Part shown: piece after piece, positions 52,898 to 59,299 of the stretch
Numbering within the stretch: position 1 is the stretch's first letter
Layout: every line of letters begins with the position of its first letter
NCBI RefSeq assembly: GCF_004345025.1
Contig: NZ_CP037745.1
Span: 186,001 to 250,000, forward strand
Direction: 5' to 3'
DNA: 64,000 nucleotides
Source of the DNA: Rheinheimera sp. D18
GTDB lineage: Bacteria; Pseudomonadota; Gammaproteobacteria; Enterobacterales; Alteromonadaceae
Translations under genes and position numbers: made by a program
The notes under the pieces: model-generated
The model's input: the letters and a program-made list of their open reading frames with translations, nothing else
What the model was told of the DNA's origin: nothing
The model's database searches: none

Positions 52898-52929
52898 CAA
52901 GTTGCTCGCGTTTGTGGCGGGCGTTAAAT
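52892..52929 (+). repeat. Truncated attC of cassette 41 (group G remnant)
   Basis: CTATAACAA is joined directly to GTTGCTCGCGTTTGTGGCGG and GTTAAAT at 52923. The 5' half of the group G hairpin is missing, as if deleted between the two AACAA repeats of that site. Only 32 bp remain. Confidence 0.8.
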
Positions 52930-52969
52930 TGCTTTGCGAGCCCTTGTTAACTACAATGTATTACATTGT
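52929..52969 (+). promoter_or_regulatory. Promoter and operator of cassette 42 toxin-antitoxin pair
   Basis: TTGCTT (52929-52934), a 17-bp spacer and TACAAT (52952-52957). The -10 overlaps the perfect 17-bp palindrome ACAATGTATTACATTGT at 52953-52969, a likely operator for the RHH antitoxin. Confidence 0.78.
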
Positions 52970-52992
52970 TTTTGTTTGAGAGGGGTGTCATC

Positions 52993-53265
52993 ATGAGTGT
53001 TACCACAGTTCGCTTACAGGCAGAGGTTGAGCAACAGTTAGAAGCTATTGCGAGCAGGCTTGAACGGAGCAAAGGATGGGTGATCAATCAAGCCTTATCG
53101 GAATATATTGAAAAACAGCATTTACAGCAAGAGCGCTGGAAACAAACCTTGGATGCGATGGAGTCAGCTGCTCAAGGAAAAGTGGTTGACGCTAGTGAAG
53201 TGCACAACTGGTTAAACAGTTGGGGTGCAGAAAAAGAGCAGGATGCTCCGAGGTCTGGTAAGTGA
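52993..53265 (+). CDS. Cassette 42: ribbon-helix-helix antitoxin
   Basis: 90 residues from the ATG at 52993 (GAGGGG upstream). An N-terminal RHH DNA-binding domain of CopG/ParD type: TTVRLQAEVEQQLEAIASRLERSKGWVINQALSEYIEKQ. The C-terminal region (MESAAQGKVVDASEVHNWLNSWG) is the usual toxin-binding tail. It overlaps the toxin gene by 4 bp (GTGA). It probably binds the palindrome 25 bp upstream. Confidence 0.9.
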   Translation: MSVTTVRLQAEVEQQLEAIASRLERSKGWVINQALSEYIEKQHLQQERWKQTLDAMESAAQGKVVDASEVHNWLNSWGAEKEQDAPRSGK

Positions 53266-53543
53266 AGCTAGTGTATACCAATGATGCAATCGAAGATTTA
53301 AAGCGTTTGCGAGAGTTTATTGCAGTTCATAATCCAACCGCAGCTAGAAGAATAGCAGCAGAATTGATCGCAAAAATGGAGTTGTTGCCAGAATTTCCAA
53401 GGCTGGGCACGCCGGTTCAGATGGCTCCTGTTCCAGATGTCATCCGTGATATGGTTTTTGGAAAATACGTTGTTCGCTACTCTATTCACACCAGTGCAGT
53501 CATTGTTCTTCGAGTATGGCATGAGCTTGAAAGTGCGCGATAG
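53262..53543 (+). CDS. Cassette 42: ParE/RelE-type toxin
   Basis: 93 residues from a GTG start within the antitoxin stop. The family pattern is VYTNDAIEDLKRLREFIAVHNPTAARRIAAEL, LLPEFPRLGTPV and C-terminal strands VIRDMVFGKYVVRYSIHTSAVIVLRVWHELE. The VLRVWHE ending fits the ParE branch with RHH antitoxins. No normal attC follows, so this module may no longer be mobile on its own. Confidence 0.88.
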   Translation: MKLVYTNDAIEDLKRLREFIAVHNPTAARRIAAELIAKMELLPEFPRLGTPVQMAPVPDVIRDMVFGKYVVRYSIHTSAVIVLRVWHELESAR

Positions 53544-53597
53544 CTGTGCCAGTTACCTGTTAGGGGATGATCAACATTTTTGGATGGTAGAGTTTCA

Positions 53598-53618
53598 CCG
53601 CGTTATTCAGGGCCTGTG
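53598..53618 (+). repeat. Remnant of a group B attC
   Basis: A 21-bp block beginning CCGCGTTATTCAGGGCCTG differs from the attC at 42695 at one base. R'' and R' boxes are gone on both sides. It marks a former cassette border between the toxin gene and the methyltransferase-like gene. Confidence 0.7.
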
Positions 53619-53640
53619 TTATCCATATTAGGCGAGTAGC

Positions 53641-54093
53641 ATGAACATAAAAAATAAAATTCCCCCACCTGCTGTCGCGTTATTTTTTGGCGTGGTGATG
53701 TGGCTTATATCCGCTGGCATACCAGATTCAGTTAGTACGACGAGAATTTTTGGCGTTGCTGTGTGTTTGCTTGTAGGCGCATTTTTTTCATTGGCTGGCA
53801 TTGCTTCATTTCGCAAAGCCAAGACAACGGTTAATCCCTTAAAACCTAATCTTGCTACAACATTGGTAGTGTCCGGGATATTCAGCGTGTCACGCAACCC
53901 TATGTATGTAGGTATAACCTTTATTTTGTTAGCATGGTCTATATATTTAGGGGTAGTGTGGGCGCTGTTGGGTGTTATTGGTTTTGTTATTTTTATTAAC
54001 CAATTTCAAGTGATCCCAGAAGAAAAGGTAATGTTGGCTTTGTTCGGTGAAGAATACGTCAGCTATTCAAAGAGAGTGAGACGTTGGCTATGA
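53641..54093 (+). CDS. Isoprenylcysteine-carboxyl-methyltransferase-like membrane protein
   Basis: 150 residues with four or five membrane helices (about 10-28, 38-55, 78-98, 100-122). The ICMT/PEMT family core is at the C-terminus: VSGIFSVSRNPMYVG binds S-adenosylmethionine, and QVIPEEKVMLALFGEEYVSYSKRVRRWL is the signature end. Lipid or small-molecule methylation is likely. The gene lies in the degenerate end of the integron, downstream of an attC remnant. Confidence 0.82.
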   Translation: MNIKNKIPPPAVALFFGVVMWLISAGIPDSVSTTRIFGVAVCLLVGAFFSLAGIASFRKAKTTVNPLKPNLATTLVVSGIFSVSRNPMYVGITFILLAWSIYLGVVWALLGVIGFVIFINQFQVIPEEKVMLALFGEEYVSYSKRVRRWL

Positions 54094-54136
54094 CGCGCAG
54101 CTTGTGCTGCAAATTGTTGTTATTTAGGATGCTTTT

Positions 54137-54283
54137 ATGAGGGCAACATGCAGGCCTATGATTAGAAAGATGAGAATTTCGTTTCTACCCATGGTTTCAC
54201 TACTTTTTATGAATACTCTTATGGCATGTGCGCACCACCAGCGTACCAAAATTGGGGATCCTGAAAGTTTCTTCAGAAAATGA
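54137..54283 (+). CDS. Small lipoprotein-like protein (48 residues)
   Basis: A short frame starting MRATCRPMIRKMRISF with an internal ATG at residue 12 that gives a classic lipoprotein signal: basic n-region, hydrophobic stretch and lipobox LMAC followed by AHHQRTK. The mature part would be only about 18 residues. No family recognised. It could be an entericidin-like lipoprotein or the remains of a longer gene, as the surrounding DNA is decayed. Confidence 0.45.
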   Translation: MRATCRPMIRKMRISFLPMVSLLFMNTLMACAHHQRTKIGDPESFFRK

Positions 54284-54289
54284 TTTAAA

Positions 54290-54374
54290 AGATTCAAAAC
54301 AAGATAATATCGTGCGCACCCCAGACCGATAGCCGGCATGCACGAATTGTTCGCTCGGTTGCTAAGCGTTAGGC
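54290..54374 (+). repeat. Degenerate attC before the last cassette
   Basis: R' GTTAGGC at 54368 is intact in AAGCGTTAGGC. Arms ACCGA/TCGGT are present, but no good R'' is seen (nearest candidate is near 54293). Confidence 0.5.
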
Positions 54375-54381
54375 AGATATA

Positions 54382-54657
54382 ATGGATCAGAAAGGTTTAA
54401 GGCCAATCGCAATATTTGAGGCATTAAAAGGCGTGCTGGCACTATTGGTTGGCCTGGGCATGCATGAGATGTCGAACGCCAGCATTCAGCAAGGTGCTGA
54501 ATATTTGGTTTCACACTTACATTTAAATCCTGCAAGTCACTATCCCAGTATATTCATAAGCTCAGTTGGTAAGCTTGACAGCTCAAATATGGAAGTTAAG
54601 TTTTCAGAAAATAATGCTGGTTATGTCGCGGTATTTGACGATGTGAAAAGTACCTAA
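54382..54657 (+). pseudogene. Cassette 44: truncated DUF2127 protein
   Basis: 91 residues. The N-terminal 60 (GLRPIAIFEALKGVLALLVGLGMHE, QGAEYLVSHLHLNPASHYPSIFI) match the start of DUF2127 membrane proteins, which usually continue with three more helices to about 150 residues. Here the sequence changes after residue 65 to a polar end (NNAGYVAVFDDVKST). A shortened or frame-altered gene is likely. Confidence 0.65.
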
Positions 54658-54705
54658 CCAAGAGATATAAGCTGAGGATAGCTTGGCTTAATTTATTGGT
54701 TAGAT
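54652..54705 (+). repeat. Terminal attC-like site
   Basis: R'' ACCTAAC (54652-54658) and R' GTTAGAT (54699-54705) are both consensus. CTAACCAA/TTGGTTAG and AAGCT/AGCTT form the arms. This is the right border of the array; chromosomal sequence follows. Confidence 0.75.
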
Positions 54706-54770
54706 GTTTCGCTGGTAATATAGCCTTGTTACTCTAGTATAAGAATTTAATGCGAAAAATAGGAATAATA

Positions 54771-55610
54771 ATGAATTTCAGAACCGTTTTTGTGCTGTTA
54801 GGTTTGGTGTTTCTGGCGTCGTGTAGCGCGTTAATCAGTGATAATACCGGCAAGAGAACGCAATCTAGTAGCCTTATCGATTTTCTCTACCCTAATTCAC
54901 AAAGCCGTGCTGAGCATAAGCCTGAAATACCGTTATTAACCTTGCCGGTTAAAGTTGGCGTGGCCTTTGTGCCGAATAATAATAAATATAACACCGGCAT
55001 TAACAACAAAGATCAGCTTGAATTGCTGGAAAAGGTGAAGAAAGCATTTGTTAAGTATGATTATATTGACCGTATTGAAATAATACCCAGCACTTATTTA
55101 GCTGGTGGCGATGGTTTTGCAACGTTAGAGCAAGTAGGGCGGTTGTATGATGTTGATATTATGGCGTTGGTGTCGTATGACCAAGTAAGCCAATCGCTGG
55201 AAAATAATGCCGCGTTACTTTATTGGACCATCGTGGGCATGTATCTTATTCCGGGTAACGACAACTCGGTGCAAACCTTTGTTGATACTGCGGTGTTTGA
55301 TATAAAAAGTAAAAAGCTGCTGTTTAGGGCTCCGGGTATTAGTAAGCTTGAAAAAAGAACAACCGCAGTAAGTATTGATAGTGTGTTGTCGGAAAAGTCG
55401 CTGGAGGGCTTTAGTTTGGCTGTTGCTGATATGACCACAAATTTAGATGCTGAACTGGCGCAATTTAAGCGAAGAGTAAAAGAAGAAAATATTGCCAAAG
55501 TAGAGCAACGTGACGGTTATAGTGGTGGTTCAAGTGGCCAATACTTTTTAACGTTGCTCCTAATTATGTTTTTTGCCAAGTTAGGCTTAGGCAATAGTCG
55601 CCGAGTATAG
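54771..55610 (+). CDS. Rhombotail-type lipoprotein
   Basis: 279 residues. The ATG at 54771 (AGGA 7 nt upstream) gives a lipoprotein signal with lipobox LASC. A conserved middle domain (LPVKVGVAFVPNN, YDVDIMALVSYDQVSQS, FDIKSKKLLFRAPG) is followed by a Gly/Ser-rich stretch (YSGGSSGQ), a hydrophobic helix and a basic end (NSRRV). This C-terminal arrangement is the tail cleaved by rhombosortase-type rhomboid proteases. Function unknown; surface sorting is the inferred fate. Confidence 0.75.
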   Translation: MNFRTVFVLLGLVFLASCSALISDNTGKRTQSSSLIDFLYPNSQSRAEHKPEIPLLTLPVKVGVAFVPNNNKYNTGINNKDQLELLEKVKKAFVKYDYIDRIEIIPSTYLAGGDGFATLEQVGRLYDVDIMALVSYDQVSQSLENNAALLYWTIVGMYLIPGNDNSVQTFVDTAVFDIKSKKLLFRAPGISKLEKRTTAVSIDSVLSEKSLEGFSLAVADMTTNLDAELAQFKRRVKEENIAKVEQRDGYSGGSSGQYFLTLLLIMFFAKLGLGNSRRV

Positions 55611-55653
55611 CCAGTAGGTTGCAGGTTTTATTTCACTTTAAAAGGACGTTTTA

Positions 55654-56181
55654 GTGTCGGCATTGCATGATGATTATTTAGTTTATGTGAAAGAACATGA
55701 ATTAAGCGCATTTTCAAAAATTAAAAAACTGGTTTGGCTGTTAACTAAAACGACATTTCCAATTGTACTGTTTTATCGGCTTGCGCATCATAACGTAAGT
55801 CTAGTCAGATATTTATCTATTCCTGTGTATAAAATTGTGCGAATTATATCGGGTGTACAAATTCCTCGCGGCACGATTATTGGTAAGGGCCTGTTTTTAC
55901 CTCATTTCGGTATGATAGTGCTAAATAAAAAAGCCGTGTATGGTGAATTTTTAACGATTTATCACGGCGTAACCGTTGGTGCCAAAGGCGGTGCTAGCGG
56001 CGATGTTAAAAGCCCGGTTATTGGCAATAACGTGCGACTATCAACCGGTTCTATCATTCTTGGTGATGTAACCATTGGCGATAATGCAACAATAGGCGCC
56101 GGTGCAGTTGTGGTTAAAAGTATTCCGGCAAATTGCGTTGCAGTTGGCAACCCAGCAAAACCCTTAGTGGTAAATAGTTAA
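55654..56181 (+). CDS. Serine-acetyltransferase-like hexapeptide protein
   Basis: 175 residues from a GTG start with AAAGGAC upstream. An N-terminal helical part (about 1-65) precedes left-handed beta-helix repeats: IPRGTIIGKGLFLPHFGMIVL, YHGVTVGAKGG, VIGNNVRLSTGSIILGDVTIGDNATIGAGAVVVKSIP. The active-site histidines of CysE-type acyltransferases are in LPHFGM and YHGVT. It is shorter than CysE, so it may act on a serine-like or sugar substrate. Not linked to a cysteine pathway here. Confidence 0.82.
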   Translation: MSALHDDYLVYVKEHELSAFSKIKKLVWLLTKTTFPIVLFYRLAHHNVSLVRYLSIPVYKIVRIISGVQIPRGTIIGKGLFLPHFGMIVLNKKAVYGEFLTIYHGVTVGAKGGASGDVKSPVIGNNVRLSTGSIILGDVTIGDNATIGAGAVVVKSIPANCVAVGNPAKPLVVNS

Positions 56182-56536
56182 TGTTGCGAGCGGTAGCGTT
56201 GGTCTAGTTACACTAAGCTGTGCAGAATATAAAAGCACACTGTGATCAACACACCGCGAAAAACTAGGCTTAGCATGTTATTAATACTAATGTTTTTACG
56301 TTAACCAACTTAACGTATTAGAAACCGAGATGCCTTACAGCGGTAAATGCGGAATCTGCAGAACGGGATGCCGAGTTGATTGTTGCGGCACAAAGTATTG
56401 CTGACGGTTTAAGATGGTGTTGAGTAAATGGATAATCCTCTAGGGGTTTATTTTAGATCTGCTAAGCCGTTTAGGCATTGTTAGGCGCAAATAGTATGAC
56501 TGAAGTGAAGGGCTTAACTGTAGGTGAGGCGTATTT
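56182..56536. other. Intergenic region with possible gene remnant
   Basis: 355 bp without a convincing gene. A short frame at about 56340-56424 reads like coding sequence (ESAERDAELIVAAQSIADGL) but has no start or ribosome site, so it may be a relic. The segment CTGCTAAGCCGTTTAGGCATTG near 56459 looks weakly attC-like but lacks a proper pair of boxes. Confidence 0.35.
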
Positions 56537-56881
56537 ATGCACCCGATTTTAATTTCTATTGGGCTACTTATTATCAGCAATGTGTTTATGACCTTTGCTT
56601 GGTATGCGCATTTAAAAGAGCTGAATAATAAACCCTGGATTATTGCTGCCTTTGTTAGCTGGGGTATTGCGCTGTTGGAATACCTGTTCCAAGTGCCGGC
56701 CAATCGTATTGGCTTTACCGTACTATCGGTTGGACAATTAAAGATTATTCAAGAGGTTATTACACTATCGGTGTTTATCCCATTTTCGGTTATGTACCTT
56801 AAAGAACCATTAAAACTCGATTATTTGTGGGCAGGTATTTGCTTGTGTGGTGCAGTGTATTTTATGTTTCGTGGCAATTAA
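56537..56881 (+). CDS. DMT-family (DUF486) membrane protein
   Basis: 114 residues with four membrane helices covering most of the protein. The DUF486 signature is clear: FMTFAWYAHLK, WGIALLEYLFQVPANRIG, LKIIQEVITLSVFIPFSVMYLKEPLKLDYLWAGICLCGAVYFMF. Related to half-size drug/metabolite transporters that work as dimers. The substrate is unknown. Confidence 0.88.
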   Translation: MHPILISIGLLIISNVFMTFAWYAHLKELNNKPWIIAAFVSWGIALLEYLFQVPANRIGFTVLSVGQLKIIQEVITLSVFIPFSVMYLKEPLKLDYLWAGICLCGAVYFMFRGN

Positions 56882-56962
56882 TGCTAGGTAGCAATGTTTT
56901 CGCCGTGTTTGGTACGGCTGCTAGTATTAGCACTGAACAACATCAGTTAAATAGAGGGCACG

Positions 56963-57550
56963 ATGACGCAGGCTACTAAGCTACTTAACGAGGTACGCGA
57001 TTGCACACTATGCGCCAAATTTTTACCGCTTGAGCCAAAACCTATTTTACAGTGGCAGCCACAAGCGCGTATTTTAATTGCTGGGCAAGCGCCAGGGCGT
57101 AAAGCGCATGATGCTGGCGTGCCATTTCATGATGCAAGCGGTGCTAGGTTACGAGCTTGGTTAGGTATATCGGCAGAGGTGTTTTATAACCCCCAATGCG
57201 TGGCTATTTTACCTATGGGTTTTTGCTTTCCTGGCACGGGAAAATCGGGTGACTTACCGCCACGGCCAGAATGCGCGCCGGCATGGCGTGAACAGTTATT
57301 ACAGCCACTAACGCAATTAAAGTTAACCTTAGTGATTGGTGGGTATGCACAGGCCTATCATTTACCTAATGCGGCAAAGACGGTGACTGAACGGGTAGAA
57401 GCGTGGCAAGAGAGTTGGCCAGAAATAGTGCCATTACCACACCCAAGCCCACGGAATAATATTTGGTTACGGCGTAACCCTTGGTTTGAACAAGAGTTAC
57501 TGCCGAAGCTGCAAGCGAGGGTTGCAGCAGTCTTGAGTAGCAAAAACTAA
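56963..57550 (+). CDS. Uracil-DNA-glycosylase family protein
   Basis: 195 residues. The UDG fold is recognised by IAGQAPGRKAHDAGVPFHDASGARLRAWLG (motif 1 region) and PLPHPSPRNNIWL (motif 3). Two N-terminal cysteines (RDCTLCAKF) with later cysteines recall the Fe-S cluster of family 4 enzymes, but their spacing is not complete. It could be a DNA-repair glycosylase or a family member of unknown action. It ends convergently with the next gene. Confidence 0.82.
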   Translation: MTQATKLLNEVRDCTLCAKFLPLEPKPILQWQPQARILIAGQAPGRKAHDAGVPFHDASGARLRAWLGISAEVFYNPQCVAILPMGFCFPGTGKSGDLPPRPECAPAWREQLLQPLTQLKLTLVIGGYAQAYHLPNAAKTVTERVEAWQESWPEIVPLPHPSPRNNIWLRRNPWFEQELLPKLQARVAAVLSSKN

Positions 57551-57567
57551 AACTGCCTAAAGCTTAT

Positions 57568-57587
57568 AACGAACCAATTAGTTCGTT
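57568..57587. terminator. Short hairpin between convergent genes
   Basis: AACGAAC (57568-57574) and GTTCGTT (57581-57587) pair perfectly around a 6-nt loop. It overlaps the stop codon of the leftward gene. T-runs are weak, so it is only a possible bidirectional terminator. Confidence 0.45.
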
Positions 57588-58536
57588 AGTTTGCTTTAAG
57601 TTGTAAGTTAGCAAATTCAATAAAGGCTTCTGGCGAGCTTAACTGCAACATTAACTCACCGTTTTGCACTTTGGCAAACTCTAGCGGCTTTTCAAAGCTA
57701 AAGCTTAATTTTAGTTTTTCTGGTTTGGTGACAAACTCAGCCAAGGCATCTTTCATCTGCTGAGGTAAGGGTTCTAACATTGAAATATTCAGCAGTGCCA
57801 TGCCTTTTATTGCTTCTAAATCAGGCGTTTGGCCTTGTTTAGCGGTCATGGCTAAGGTGCGTTCTATAAAACCATTGTTTTCAATCGATAGCTCGCCATT
57901 ACTTAGTGCCGCAGTAATGAGTTTAGCCATAATTTGTTCGGCATAACCTTCGTCGTTTACTATTGCCTGTTGTTGTTCTGGCGACAATGCAGAGAACTCG
58001 CGCATGTACTGCCAAAATTGCTGCATTTGAGCAAAAGTAAAGTCGTAGCCAAGACTAAACTCATCGTTAATGCGGGTTTGTTGCTTAAACAATAACGTGC
58101 CGTTATCTTTATATTCGTAGCTGTAGTCGCCGTGCAACGCTAAACTTTTTACAAATTCACTCGCATCTGGTGGTAACATTTGCAGTGCTGCGTCTGTCGC
58201 TTTTGCGCCACTAAAGTGCATACTGCCTTTGTCAGACAGTTTGCGCGGGTTAACATCTTTGGCGGTTATAAGCTCGATCGTAGCAACACTGCCTAGTTCT
58301 GCTACTGAGACATCTAAACCGCTAATGCTATAGGTGGACGTAAGCACGTTAGCTGAAACAGCTTGATAAGACATAGAAATTAATGGCATTTCGCCATTAG
58401 CAGCCATATTGCGATAGCTTTGATTTGCTTGTTCTAATTGTTGTTTAATGGCATTTTCGGCCTGAGTATTGGCATAATATACGCCACCCGCGGCAACTGC
58501 GGCTATTACGACCAATGCTATCACTGACTTATTCAT
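57586..58536 (-). CDS. Hypothetical exported or anchored protein
   Basis: 316 residues with an N-terminal hydrophobic helix (about 4-22, IALVVIAAVAAGGVYYA) acting as signal or anchor. The rest is a repeated beta-strand and helix pattern with SYQAVSANVLTSTYSISGLDV, resembling the YdgA/DUF945 type, though the match is not firm. Probably periplasmic and anchored. It stands alone on the minus strand. Confidence 0.65.
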   Translation of the reverse strand: MNKSVIALVVIAAVAAGGVYYANTQAENAIKQQLEQANQSYRNMAANGEMPLISMSYQAVSANVLTSTYSISGLDVSVAELGSVATIELITAKDVNPRKLSDKGSMHFSGAKATDAALQMLPPDASEFVKSLALHGDYSYEYKDNGTLLFKQQTRINDEFSLGYDFTFAQMQQFWQYMREFSALSPEQQQAIVNDEGYAEQIMAKLITAALSNGELSIENNGFIERTLAMTAKQGQTPDLEAIKGMALLNISMLEPLPQQMKDALAEFVTKPEKLKLSFSFEKPLEFAKVQNGELMLQLSSPEAFIEFANLQLKAN

Positions 58537-58653
58537 ACTAATCCTTTATCGGTAACTGTTAAAAAAAACGCTAAATGTTAACATAAGCGGCCTAAAGGTA
58601 ACAGTAAACTACGCTGATTTTTAACCGCTGTTGTAAGTGTGGGTGCACATAAT

Positions 58654-59286
58654 ATGGAACTGTATTTTCATTGGTTTGATTTACTAGGTATTGCGGTGTT
58701 TGCCGTTTCAGGCACCCTCGCGGCATGGCGTAATCAAATGGACGGGTTTGGCGTTATTGTACTGGCCAGTGTAACTGCCATTGGTGGCGGCACTTTGCGC
58801 GATGTTATTTTAGACCTACCGGTTATCTGGATAAATGATAACTCGTATTTTTATGCCATTGTGGTGGCCGCAGTTGCAACTATTTTATTGGTGCGCAACC
58901 GCTTAACTATTCCGCATAATACCTTGCAGTTTTTTGATGCACTGGGCTTAGCCTTTTTTGTCATAATGGGCACACAAAAGGCATTAGATCACGGCACATC
59001 CACTATGGTAGCGATATTGTTAGGTACAATGAGTGGTGTGTGCGGTGGTATGATCCGTGACGTGCTGTGCCGAGAAATACCGATGGTGTTTCGTGGTGAA
59101 CTGTACGCGGTAACCTGCATTGTTGGTGGTGTAGTGTATACCAGTTTATTAGCGTTTGGCGTTAGCCAGCTGGTGGCTATGCTTTGTGGCATGGTGTCGT
59201 TGCTACTGATGCGCCTTGCGGCACTTAAATGGCAAATTACCGTGCCGGTATTTGTAAAACACCATAATGAATTAAATGAGCCTTAA
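58654..59286 (+). CDS. TRIC-family (YicG/UPF0126) cation channel protein
   Basis: 210 residues, seven membrane helices in two repeats, each with the conserved glycine-rich and arginine motif: GGGTLRDVILDLP and GGMIRDVLCREIPMVFRGELYA. Bacterial TRIC homologues form trimeric cation channels, and some YicG-type proteins are linked to glycine uptake. The ATG at 58654 is chosen; an upstream in-frame GTG 15 bp earlier is possible. The mksB gene begins 14 bp after its end. Confidence 0.88.
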   Translation: MELYFHWFDLLGIAVFAVSGTLAAWRNQMDGFGVIVLASVTAIGGGTLRDVILDLPVIWINDNSYFYAIVVAAVATILLVRNRLTIPHNTLQFFDALGLAFFVIMGTQKALDHGTSTMVAILLGTMSGVCGGMIRDVLCREIPMVFRGELYAVTCIVGGVVYTSLLAFGVSQLVAMLCGMVSLLLMRLAALKWQITVPVFVKHHNELNEP

Positions 59287-59299
59287 GACAGGACACGCT

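Larger units (their letters stand above)
29580..54705. mobile_element. Sedentary chromosomal integron: intI, attI and about 44 gene cassettes
   Basis: The platform is an integrase gene reading left, an attI region (30555-30772) and an array of cassettes that all read right. Forty or more attC sites were placed by eye by pairing each R'' box (RYYYAAC) with a downstream GTTRRRY and by checking that each cassette 5' end complements its own R''. attC sites fall into at least seven sequence groups (called A-G here) plus singletons, so this is not a uniform single-family array. The right end is the GTTAGAT at 54699-54705. The element lies between leuD and a chromosomal lipoprotein gene. Confidence 0.93.

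Noticed and set aside
29580-54705. CRISPR array as an explanation of the repeated blocks
   Set aside because: Repeats are 49-131 bp imperfect palindromes spaced irregularly by whole genes, not short direct repeats with uniform spacers.
56455-56500. Possible attC outside the integron
   Set aside because: GTTAGGC is present but no complementary R'' at a suitable distance and no paired inner arms were found.
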